Positions 34,801 through 41,310 of a DNA stretch of 64,000 nt are shown piece after piece. Below the pieces are notes generated by a model. It was given only the letters and a program-made list of their open reading frames with translations, was not told the DNA's origin and did no database searches. A program made the translations under genes and the position numbers. Position 1 is the stretch's first letter. Every line of letters starts with the position of its first letter. The stretch is from NCBI RefSeq assembly GCF_002002925.1, contig NZ_CP019511.1:2170001-2234000 (forward strand). The letters run 5' to 3'. The DNA is from Sphingomonas sp. LM7 (GTDB lineage: Bacteria > Pseudomonadota > Alphaproteobacteria > Sphingomonadales > Sphingomonadaceae).

Positions 34801-34983
34801 GGTGACGATGATCGTATCATTTTCAGCCCCTTCGTCGGCGGGCGCTTCGACGGCCTGATCGACGGAGTCGGCGGATTGTTCTGCCGGCGCTTCCTGCGCG
34901 AAGGCGGCCGGCGAAAACACGGCGGCGGCGGCAATGGCGGCCAGCGAAACGCTGTTACGAACGACGCAGATACCCTTACGCAT
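31816..34983 (-). CDS. TonB-dependent receptor of the pectin cluster
   Basis: 1055 residues. Sec signal ending FAQE (about residue 30), then a plug with IIVTGTRASLQSAIGRKKNS, SFPDKNVGEALSRITGVQLS, QVSIRGVEPDLNRVQINGVS and GGIGGTVSVETRRPLDL. The barrel ends ...QRIFVGMQWKL with a hydrophobic/aromatic C-terminus. Large receptors of this class import oligosaccharides using TonB energy across the outer membrane. It heads an operon with the DUF6250 lipoprotein (54 bp) and lyase genes, so rhamnogalacturonan fragments are the likely cargo. The frame is open upstream for another 1.2 kb through the tRNA-Tyr gene, but ATG 34983 precedes the signal peptide and is the only sensible start. Confidence 0.9.
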   Translation of the reverse strand: MRKGICVVRNSVSLAAIAAAAVFSPAAFAQEAPAEQSADSVDQAVEAPADEGAENDTIIVTGTRASLQSAIGRKKNSGTVVDSIVADDIASFPDKNVGEALSRITGVQLSREFGEGTQVSIRGVEPDLNRVQINGVSQQSATGGRGGDFRELAVELVKSIDVYKGYMVDLPEGGIGGTVSVETRRPLDLKDPIFSIKAEGQRLDLTETWQPRLNFLAGRGDLLDGRFGFIVNVTHSAVDTRSDFAANTNWKRIADFDRSTEKTIANSAYSGFNTYESCAGVTGGTAAVATANRLACETQFFDWAPTIYRYRSLDRRDYRTSVDLQAQFRPTDNFNFWVQGQLNKRRQQLRDINYSINADRFERYNYDAALPANAAGGTSRPRITDGTFTIEDHVVTSSTLALNGVNVGTANAPNYNGANSIVSVQRRNFDYDQFTQYYQTGFDWDLDRLKVRGLGAYSKAQLINNTNLVSLSTGVSGITVDRRNELGLPVFGFPSSFDPANAADYGVARNGANGQALVQAGPTVQYRPSDEGSNEKLAQLDMDYELGWGPFTTIEWGGQFRDQSYFRYQGGGGRLLQAAVPAVPAAGIVGSPAVFQSTANVSYNTVIGPVPASGPAADTYYWTQAQYQAFLAQTGVVNGGSPLFTGLQGAPSGAPGRIGFAEFAPELGNYYDLSRFTQALVRDANGLPQIPAYVIDEQIASAYLKANFEQELLGMKLSGNIGVRYTKTRDRAMGTNRRNEIRIRPGTGVPGIPAVTETVQALTQEITIENKYEDWLPAVNLNLEVVPNLFVRGTYAKNMARPKPTDLAPTINCTIDTLDAIGVDDTCTAGNPDLQPYRADQFDVNASWYPNRDTLISVGYYYKDIKSFVVPNVTRTGVDLYHDGTTYTVRQPVNAFGAKLDGIEVSAQTVFSFLPGPFDGFGVGGNFTYARVINSGLTNQSTGEALDGYPGLSKYTYNGSLFYDKGFLNARISYNRRSDWLAVASDANFDNSPIFRKGETFIDAKVMFRLTDKYSVWVEGLNLGKEYSQTYIDASKPVEYNYPGQRIFVGMQWKL

Positions 34984-35217
34984 ACACTCTCCACTCGACC
35001 CGATAGCGACCAACAGGGTCGCGCGCCGATGACTCGGCTGTTGTGCGTCGAATAGCAGCGCCGCCCACGATTGGAAGCAAAATTCACTAAATGTGATAGT
35101 TGTGCTCATATTGTGGGATTTCAGACACAATGCACATGCCGACGGCCGCGCATGGCAAGGCCATGCCCGGGAGCAATCTGTATTCTGGGTTGGGAGAAAA
35201 CGCCCCGCCGGCGGCGG

Positions 35218-35304
35218 TGGTGGACAGGGCTGGATTCGAACCAGCGTACGGGAAACCCGGGCAGATTTACAGTCTGCTGCCTTTAACCACTCGGCCACCT
35301 GTCC
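35218..35304 (-). tRNA. tRNA-Tyr (GTA)
   Basis: An 87-nt class II tRNA on the minus strand beginning GGACAGGTGGCCGAGTGG. The anticodon loop CTGTAAA has GTA, the variable arm is long (CCCGGGTTTCCCGTACG region), the T-arm is TGGTTCGAATCCA, and the acceptor GGACAGG pairs with CCTGTCC. CCA is encoded. Confidence 0.95.
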
Positions 35305-35424
35305 ATGGTGCCGCCAGCGAAGCGAGGCGGTCCAATGCCGAAGCGACCCCGACCTGTCAACGCCTTGCGCGCACGCCCGGCGACGCATAGCGTCCCAGCC
35401 ATCCATTCCGTCCGCAGGAGTCCC

Positions 35425-37038
35425 ATGCGCACCGCCGCCGCCATCCTCGCTATCGCCCTCGCCGCTTCGCCGCTCGCCGCGCAGTCGGTCGATCGCAATG
35501 AAGTGAACCGCATCCTCGATGAGGGCTTCAACCGCTCCGAGGCAATGCGCACGGTCCAGCATCTGACCGACCATATCGGACCGCGCCTCACCAATTCGCC
35601 CGGCATGCGCGCCGCGGAGGACTGGACGCTGGCCAGGTTCCGCCAATGGGGCCTCAAGAATGCGCACAAGGAAGGCTTCGACTTCGGCCGCGGCTGGTGG
35701 ATCGAGCGGTCGAGCGCGCGGATGGTCAGCCCCCGCCCGATTAGCCTCACTGCGATCCCGATCGCCTGGACTCCGGCGACCGCGGGCAAGGTCAGCGCGC
35801 CGGTGATCGTCGCGCCGATGACCGAGGAGCGCCATTTCGAGCGCTATCGCGGCAAGCTCGCCGGCAAGATCGTGATGGTCACGCTGCCCAATGACGGCTC
35901 GGAGCCCACCGATCCCGCGTTCAAGCGCTGGACCGGCGACGAGCTCGCCAAGTTCGACACCTATGAGCAGCCTAAATATGATCCCGAGGCGAGCGATCGC
36001 CGGATGAAGCGGCTCGATTACAGCGCGAAGCTCGACGCGTTCCTCAAGGCTGAGGGCGCCGTTGCCTATGCCACGATGTCGTCGCGCGACGGCAAGCTGG
36101 TCGGCGGCACCGGCTATCTGTTCGGCGCGGGCGAGACCCAGCAGGTTCCCGGCGTCGAGATCGCCGCCGAGGATTATCGCCGGCTCGCGCGGCTCGCCAA
36201 GCAGGGCAATGCGCCCGTGGTCGAACTCGAGCAGGTCGTACATTTCGTCGACACCGATACCCAGGCGTACAACATCTTTGCTGACATCCCGGGCAGCGAT
36301 CCCTCAGGCGCCTATGTCATGGCCGGCGCGCATCTCGATTCCTGGGTCGCGGGCGACGGCGCAGTCGACAACGCCGCCGGCGTCGCGATGGTGATGGAAG
36401 CCGCGCGCATCCTCCAGGCGATGGGCGTTCGCCCCAAGCGCACGATCCGCTTCGCCTTGTGGTCGGGCGAGGAGCAAGGGCTGCTCGGCTCGATGGCCTA
36501 TGTCGAGAAGCATATCGCCACGCGCCAGCGCAAGCCGGGCGCGGCGACCACCGGCCTTGCGCGCTTCTATGGCTGGGCCAATCGCTGGCCGATCACGCGC
36601 CAGCCCGGCTATGACAAGCTCGCGGCCTATTTCAATCTCGACAACGGATCGGGTAAGATTCGCGGGATCAATACCGAGAATAACGGCGCGGTGGTGCCGA
36701 CCTTCCGCGAATGGTTCGCCCCGTTCAATTCGCTCGGCGCCAACACCGTGGCGATCCGCAAATCGGGCGGCACCGACCATGTGTTCTTCTCGGCGGTCGG
36801 CATCCCCGCATTCCAGTTCATCCAGGATCCGCTGGACTATGGCAGCCGGCTCCACCACACGAGCATCGACACCTTCGATCACATCAAGGCGGCGGACATG
36901 CGCCAGGCCTCGGTGATCCTGGCAAGCTTCTTGTTGAACGCCGCCAATGCCGACAAGCCGCTGCCGCGGCTCCCCTTCCCAACCGAGCCGAACGTCACCG
37001 ATCCGTTCGCCTACCCCAACCCGGATGATCTAGACTGA
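35425..37038 (+). CDS. Secreted M28-family metallopeptidase
   Basis: 537 residues with a Sec signal (AAAILAIALAASPLAAQS). Residues 120-260 form a protease-associated-type insert. The M28 zinc site is complete: MAGAHLDSW (His/Asp), GDGAVDNAAGVAMVME (bridging Asp), LWSGEEQGLLGS (catalytic Glu-Glu), FNLDNGSG (Asp) and LHHTSIDTFDH (His). Such enzymes are periplasmic or secreted aminopeptidases or carboxypeptidases. GCAGGAG lies 4 nt before the ATG. The stop overlaps the rlmB start by 1 nt (TGATG). Confidence 0.92.
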   Translation: MRTAAAILAIALAASPLAAQSVDRNEVNRILDEGFNRSEAMRTVQHLTDHIGPRLTNSPGMRAAEDWTLARFRQWGLKNAHKEGFDFGRGWWIERSSARMVSPRPISLTAIPIAWTPATAGKVSAPVIVAPMTEERHFERYRGKLAGKIVMVTLPNDGSEPTDPAFKRWTGDELAKFDTYEQPKYDPEASDRRMKRLDYSAKLDAFLKAEGAVAYATMSSRDGKLVGGTGYLFGAGETQQVPGVEIAAEDYRRLARLAKQGNAPVVELEQVVHFVDTDTQAYNIFADIPGSDPSGAYVMAGAHLDSWVAGDGAVDNAAGVAMVMEAARILQAMGVRPKRTIRFALWSGEEQGLLGSMAYVEKHIATRQRKPGAATTGLARFYGWANRWPITRQPGYDKLAAYFNLDNGSGKIRGINTENNGAVVPTFREWFAPFNSLGANTVAIRKSGGTDHVFFSAVGIPAFQFIQDPLDYGSRLHHTSIDTFDHIKAADMRQASVILASFLLNAANADKPLPRLPFPTEPNVTDPFAYPNPDDLD

Positions 37039-37784
37039 TGGCACGCAAAGGACACCGCCCGAGCAAGGCACCCACGGCGCATCCGCGCTTTTATGGACGC
37101 CACGCGGTGCTCGCCGCGCTCGACAATCCCGAACGCACGGTGCGGAAGATCTGGGGGACTCGCGAGGCGCTGGGCGGGCTCGACATCCCGGCATCGATTC
37201 CGATCACCTTTGCCGATGTCGCCGATCTCGGCCGGCTGGTGCCCGGCGACGCGCCGCACCAGGGGCTGGTCATCGAAGTCGATCCGCTCGAGGATATCTG
37301 GCTGGGCGACCTGCTCCAGCAAGGCGCAGACGACCAGCGCCCGCTCGTGGTGCTCGATCAGGTTACCGATCCGCACAATGTCGGCGCAGTGCTGCGCTCG
37401 GCGGCAGCGTTCGACGCGCTCGGTATCATTACCCAGGACCGGCATTCGCCGCCCGAATCGGGATCGCTGGCGCGGTCGGCCTCCGGCACGCTCGAGACCG
37501 TGCCCTGGGTCCGCGTGGTCAATCTCGCTCGCGCGCTGGAGGAAATCGCGGAGGCGCATTTCTGGCGGATCGGGCTGACCGGCCATGCCGAGAGCACGCT
37601 CGGCGAAGTGATGGGCAAGGGCCGCATCGCGCTGGTGCTCGGCGCCGAGGGCGAAGGCATGCGCCAGAACACCGAAACGCATTGCGACCAGCTCGCCAAG
37701 CTGCCGATCTCGGACAAGGTCGAGAGCCTGAACGTTTCGAACGCCGCGGCCGTGGCGCTGTACGCGATCGCCGCGCGGGGATGA
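37038..37784 (+). CDS. rlmB: 23S rRNA 2'-O-methyltransferase, RlmB type
   Basis: 248 residues. An N-terminal substrate-binding domain (FYGRHAVLAAL) precedes the SPOUT core: LDQVTDPHNVGAVLRSAAAF (motif 1), LVLGAEGEGM (motif 2) and LPISDKVESLNVSNAAAVAL (motif 3 knot). RlmB methylates the ribose of G2251 in 23S rRNA. The related TrmH family has the same knot, but the N-terminal domain and motif spelling favour RlmB. Coupled by 1-nt overlap to the M28 gene. Confidence 0.92.
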   Translation: MARKGHRPSKAPTAHPRFYGRHAVLAALDNPERTVRKIWGTREALGGLDIPASIPITFADVADLGRLVPGDAPHQGLVIEVDPLEDIWLGDLLQQGADDQRPLVVLDQVTDPHNVGAVLRSAAAFDALGIITQDRHSPPESGSLARSASGTLETVPWVRVVNLARALEEIAEAHFWRIGLTGHAESTLGEVMGKGRIALVLGAEGEGMRQNTETHCDQLAKLPISDKVESLNVSNAAAVALYAIAARG

Positions 37785-37939
37785 CCGTTTCGCTTGGCCG
37801 GCCCTGAACGCAAGCTCCGTTCCGGGCCGGCTTCGCTCCGAAGCCGCGCCATCTCCGATTGCCGCCCCGTCGCCCGGGCCGCAGGCTGTCACGCGACGTC
37901 GATGCCGTCCGCACCGACGCATGCGGATGAGGTGCAATC

Positions 37940-38665
37940 ATGGCCGACTATGCGAGCCGCAGCAGCTCGCTCTCCGTACAGCGCGGCGGTGCACCGCGCT
38001 CGCACTACGCAGCGGATTCACTCCGCGCCGCAGCGCTGAACGACCGGCCATCCGCACGCGCGACCGCCCAGCTAGCCGCGGCGCTCAACCGCGAGCCACC
38101 CGCACAACGCAAGGAGATAGGGGCGCCGTCCACGGTCGTTCAGCGCGTGGCGACCTTTACCTTCGACAACACACTCTCCGTCGATACCGCAGTCGATCTG
38201 GCGATCGGCGAGGGCCAGATGGACGCGGCCAAGCGGCAGGACGCAATCGACGACCTCAACGCGATCACCGGAAAAAAAAGCGCTTTCAAAACGAGGAAGG
38301 CCCTGTTCGCCTATTTGTCCAATCGATTCGCGGAATCCGATTCCGAGGAGGGAGAAGCGCAGGCGGCGAGTAGCAGCAGCTCCGCATCCGTCGAGGACGA
38401 CGAAGAGGCCATGGCGCGGGAGAATGCCGATTTCGGCAAGGAGGATCATACGCAGAGCCGCAAGGTCGGCGGAGGCCGCAAGCGCGACACCGGCACCGGC
38501 CTATTCAAATCGGACCCGGACTTTCGCCACTGGGTGCATTTGCTCAAGCAGAAAAACAAGCTGGAGCAATATGGCGTGGCGAACCGCACCGGCGGCGCCG
38601 ACAATATCGACAAATCGGACCTGAAGAAGCTCGAGGCCGCCTACCTTCAGGAAAAGGCGCTCTAA
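37940..38665 (+). CDS. Unknown protein with effector-like layout
   Basis: 241 residues, no signal peptide or membrane helix. The N-terminus is polar with LNDRPSARATAQLAAALN and two VQR sites (SLSVQRGG, STVVQRVATFTF). A helical middle with NAITGKKSAFKTRKALFAYL follows, then a very acidic/Ser linker (DSEEGEAQAASSSSSASVED) and a basic C-terminal part, KVGGGRKRDTGTGLFKSDPD and RHWVHLLKQKNKLEQYGVAN. The N-terminal LNxRP/VVQR pattern recalls large polymorphic-toxin or injection-system-associated proteins I have seen with DUF4157 domains; this is memory, not a search. GAGG lies 9 nt before the ATG. It sits alone between rlmB and a convergent ferredoxin gene. Confidence 0.6.
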   Translation: MADYASRSSSLSVQRGGAPRSHYAADSLRAAALNDRPSARATAQLAAALNREPPAQRKEIGAPSTVVQRVATFTFDNTLSVDTAVDLAIGEGQMDAAKRQDAIDDLNAITGKKSAFKTRKALFAYLSNRFAESDSEEGEAQAASSSSSASVEDDEEAMARENADFGKEDHTQSRKVGGGRKRDTGTGLFKSDPDFRHWVHLLKQKNKLEQYGVANRTGGADNIDKSDLKKLEAAYLQEKAL

Positions 38666-38681
38666 GGGCGCCCGTCTCCGC

Positions 38682-38999
38682 TCAGTCCTCGGCGGCGATC
38701 GTCACCCGCAGCCCGTCCAGCGCCGGTGTGAACTGGATCTGGCACGACAGGCGCGAGCGTTCGTCGCGGTCCGACGAGCTGTCGAGCAGATCATTCTCGT
38801 CCTCGCTCATCGCCGGCAGTTTGGCCGCAAATTCCGGATCGACATGGACGTGGCAGGTGGCGCAACTGCAGCAGCCGCCGCAGATCGCGAGGAGCTCGTC
38901 GAAGCCATTGTCGCGGATTACTTCCATCACGCTGAGGCCCGCTTCGCCCACGACTTCGCGTTCTTCCCCTTCCCTGGTGACGACGATAAGCTTGGGCAT
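38682..38999 (-). CDS. Adrenodoxin-type [2Fe-2S] ferredoxin
   Basis: 105 residues. Cluster ligands lie in [17 protein letters not shown] (Cys-x5-Cys-x2-Cys pattern, about residues 40-49) and the distal SRLSCQIQ Cys (about 85). [20 protein letters not shown] is the usual lead-in. Such ferredoxins feed electrons to P450s or Fe-S biogenesis. The window also encodes a P450 and an Fpr reductase, but neither is adjacent, so partnership is speculative. AAGGAG lies 7 nt before the ATG. Divergent from the glycosylase gene. Confidence 0.93.
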   Translation of the reverse strand: MPKLIVVTREGEEREVVGEAGLSVMEVIRDNGFDELLAICGGCCSCATCHVHVDPEFAAKLPAMSEDENDLLDSSSDRDERSRLSCQIQFTPALDGLRVTIAAED

Positions 39000-39062
39000 G
39001 CAATTCTCCTTGGCCGGCCGTTCCCATGCCGCCTTAGGCCCCTCGATTCAAGGATACCGGCC

Positions 39063-39686
39063 ATGGGCCTGAGTGAAACCGAGCTGAAGGACTCGATCGA
39101 CGCGCTCGCGAGGATCGAGCCCGCCTTCGCCGCAGCATTGAAGCGCGCCGGCTATCCAGAACCGCGGCTGCGCGACCGCGGCTACGAAACCCTGCTGCGC
39201 ACGATCGTCGGCCAGCAGGTCAGCGTCGCCGCGGCGGCATCGATCTGGAACAAGCTCGCCGCCGGACTCGGCGACCTGACCAATCCGGACACCGTGGCCA
39301 GGGCAAGCGACGAGCAACTGCGCGCCGCCGGCCTTTCGCGCCAGAAGGCGGGATACGCCCGCAGCCTGGCCGAAGAAGTCACCAGCGGCCGGCTCGATCT
39401 CGAGAATTTGCCCAAGGACGACGAGGAAGCCATTGTCGCGCTTACCCGGATCAAGGGCATAGGCCGCTGGTCCGCCGAGATCTATTTACTGTTCGCCGAG
39501 GGCCGGCCCGACATCTGGCCGGCAGGCGACCTGGCAGTGCAGATCGAGATCGGTCGCATCCTCGGCCATGCCGATCGCCCGTCGGAAAAGCAGGTGCGCG
39601 AATGGTCGCTTCCCTGGAGCCCGTACCGCGGCGCCGCGGCGATCTTCGCGTGGCATCACTACAAGACCGACATGGACGTGATCTAA
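39063..39686 (+). CDS. DNA-3-methyladenine glycosylase, AlkA-like
   Basis: 207 residues of the HhH-GPD superfamily. The substrate-pocket part LLRTIVGQQVSVAAAASIWN is followed by the helix-hairpin-helix LTRIKGIGRWSAEIYLL and the catalytic Asp region WPAGDLAVQIEIG. It removes alkylated purines in base-excision repair. It lacks the extra N-terminal domain of E. coli AlkA, as is common in alphaproteobacteria. It starts 64 bp from the divergent ferredoxin gene. Confidence 0.9.
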   Translation: MGLSETELKDSIDALARIEPAFAAALKRAGYPEPRLRDRGYETLLRTIVGQQVSVAAAASIWNKLAAGLGDLTNPDTVARASDEQLRAAGLSRQKAGYARSLAEEVTSGRLDLENLPKDDEEAIVALTRIKGIGRWSAEIYLLFAEGRPDIWPAGDLAVQIEIGRILGHADRPSEKQVREWSLPWSPYRGAAAIFAWHHYKTDMDVI

Positions 39687-39752
39687 CAGGCCTTGCCTGC
39701 GGCGATGCGAAGTCTGCGACAGTGCGATTATCGTAAACGGGGGAAGAAACAC

Positions 39753-40280
39753 ATGCGCAAAGGCTGGTTTTTGACGTGCTGCCTGGCGGCACCGCTTCTG
39801 ATCGCATCTGCACTGGCATCGCCACAGGCCGAGCCTGGCAAGCTGGTGCAACAAATGGGCCTCAAGGCAGGGCGCTGGCACACGACCGGTCGGATCATCA
39901 GCGGACAGATATTGCCTGCGACGCCCGGAAGCACCGTCCCGGACGAGCTTCAGGACCAACTTCGCAAGAAGCTGGGCACTTCTTTCGAGACCGAGGATTG
40001 CATCGGAAGCAAGCGCGCGAACGGCGATCTAATTCTGCCCGGAATAAAGATCGCGTCTGACTGTCTCCCGATCGACGCCGAGGCACGTGGACATACCCTA
40101 CGGCTCAAATCGACCTGCGGGGACGGCGCCGATGGCTTCAAGGTCAAGACCGAGGTCCAAGCCAGCTATCAGAACACCGCGATGACCGCGAGGATCAGCG
40201 TATCGGCCTTTTCGGGAGGCACCGGGACCATGACCAAGCTCGAACTCGCTACGTCGAGCAAGTTCGTAGGGACGTGCTGA
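39753..40280 (+). CDS. Exported DUF3617-like protein
   Basis: 175 residues. Signal MRKGWFLTCCLAAPLLIASALA is followed by LKAGRWHTTGRIISGQILP, the 'xxGxWxxT' opening of DUF3617. Cys in FETEDCIG, ASDCLP and LKSTCGDG match the family's paired cysteines, then beta-strands with VKTEVQASYQNTAM. Predicted periplasmic; function unknown. A start 20 codons further up (39693) exists, but ATG 39753 opens the signal peptide. It is convergent with the ROK kinase gene. Confidence 0.72.
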   Translation: MRKGWFLTCCLAAPLLIASALASPQAEPGKLVQQMGLKAGRWHTTGRIISGQILPATPGSTVPDELQDQLRKKLGTSFETEDCIGSKRANGDLILPGIKIASDCLPIDAEARGHTLRLKSTCGDGADGFKVKTEVQASYQNTAMTARISVSAFSGGTGTMTKLELATSSKFVGTC

Positions 40281-40309
40281 GCCTGGGGCGATATCCGGAG
40301 CCTGCCTGG

Positions 40310-41185
40310 TCAACGCAATCCTACCGCGAGTGCCCCGAGCGGACCCGCCATGTTGCCAAGCCCCGGCGGCCCGAGCCGCGCGTCGAGTTCCGCGGCATAA
40401 CCGGCCAGCGAGCCATATCCGCCCAGGCTCTCCGCAAGCCGCGCCCGCAGCCGCGGAAACAGATGCCCGCGCGCGGCGATCACGCCGCCGCCGATCGCGA
40501 TCCGCTCGGGCGCCGCGACGGTGACGAGGTTGTGGAGCAACCCGCACAGATCGTGGACGAACAAATCCCACTCCGGCCCGTCGTGCGGCAACTCCTTGCC
40601 CGGGCTGCCGAAGCGCTCGGCCAGTGCCGGTCCCGAGATCAGACCCTCGACGCAATCGCCATGGAAGCGGCACCAGCCGGCATAGCTATCGCCGGCCGCG
40701 CGCGGTACGCGCATATGCCCGGCCTCGCCATGCGCGACGCCCTGCACCGGCCGCCCGCCGGCGATCAGCCCGACGCCGACGCCGGTGCCGATCGTGATAT
40801 AGGCATGCGTTGCCAGCCCCTGCGCCGCGCCCCAGCGGGCTTCGGCCAGCGCCGCGCCGTTGACGTCCGTCTGGAAACCGATCGGCCGGCCGTAGCGGCG
40901 CTCCAGCCGGCGGACGAGATCGGTGCCGGTCCAGCCCGGCTTGGTGGTCGCGGTGATCGCGCCATAGTCCGCCGCGCTGCGATCGAGCTGAAGCGGGCCG
41001 AAGCTCGCCACGCCAAGTGCGTCGAATTCCCAGCCGTCAAGCACTGCCTCGATCGCCGCCAGCGTCGCCGCCGGATCGGTCGTCGGGATCATGTGCTGGC
41101 CGCGCACGTCGTCGGGTCCGGTGCCGAGCAGCACGATGCACTTGGTGCCGCCGAGTTCGATCCCGGCAATCCTTGGTTCTCCCAT
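40310..41185 (-). CDS. ROK-family sugar kinase (fructokinase-like)
   Basis: 291 residues. The ATP phosphate site GIELGGTKCIVLLGTG is at the N-terminus, with TITIGTGVGVGLIAGG mid-protein and the ROK zinc region GEAGHMRVPR followed by CRFHGDCVEGLISGPALAER. GGVIAARGHLFP is near the end. The spacing of His/Cys around CxFHGxCxEGL matches the ScrK/Mak fructokinases. It phosphorylates a hexose in the cytoplasm. It lies downstream of a TonB receptor gene on the same strand but beyond that gene's terminator. Confidence 0.88.
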   Translation of the reverse strand: MGEPRIAGIELGGTKCIVLLGTGPDDVRGQHMIPTTDPAATLAAIEAVLDGWEFDALGVASFGPLQLDRSAADYGAITATTKPGWTGTDLVRRLERRYGRPIGFQTDVNGAALAEARWGAAQGLATHAYITIGTGVGVGLIAGGRPVQGVAHGEAGHMRVPRAAGDSYAGWCRFHGDCVEGLISGPALAERFGSPGKELPHDGPEWDLFVHDLCGLLHNLVTVAAPERIAIGGGVIAARGHLFPRLRARLAESLGGYGSLAGYAAELDARLGPPGLGNMAGPLGALAVGLR

Positions 41186-41228
41186 GCGTCTTGGCTAGCC
41201 CAGCCGGCGCCCCGCGGAAAGCCGGCAC

Positions 41229-41257
41229 AAAAAACGGCCGCCACTAGGACGGCCGAG
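41229..41257 (-). terminator. Intrinsic terminator of TonB receptor gene
   Basis: Minus strand: CGGCCG, tcctagtgg loop, CGGCCG, TTTTTT. It separates the receptor gene from the ROK kinase gene, so the kinase may depend on read-through or its own promoter. Confidence 0.75.
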
Positions 41258-41310
41258 GCAGCGGACAGAAAGACGGGCGGCCGAGGGAAATCGAGCCGCC
41301 CGCGCGCGAC

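Noticed and set aside
32338..35055. 905-codon plus-strand frame opposite the TonB receptor
   Set aside because: Mirror of receptor codons (Ile/Asp/Arg/Val-rich), no motif, no ribosome site.
34984..36243. An open minus-strand frame extending the first TonB receptor by 420 codons, through the tRNA-Tyr gene
   Set aside because: The receptor's signal peptide begins at 34983, the extension covers a tRNA, and it has no domain signature.
38682..38999. Ferredoxin as dedicated electron donor for the P450 at 45323
   Set aside because: The genes are more than 6 kb apart on unrelated messages, and the P450's I-helix argues against O2/electron-driven chemistry.
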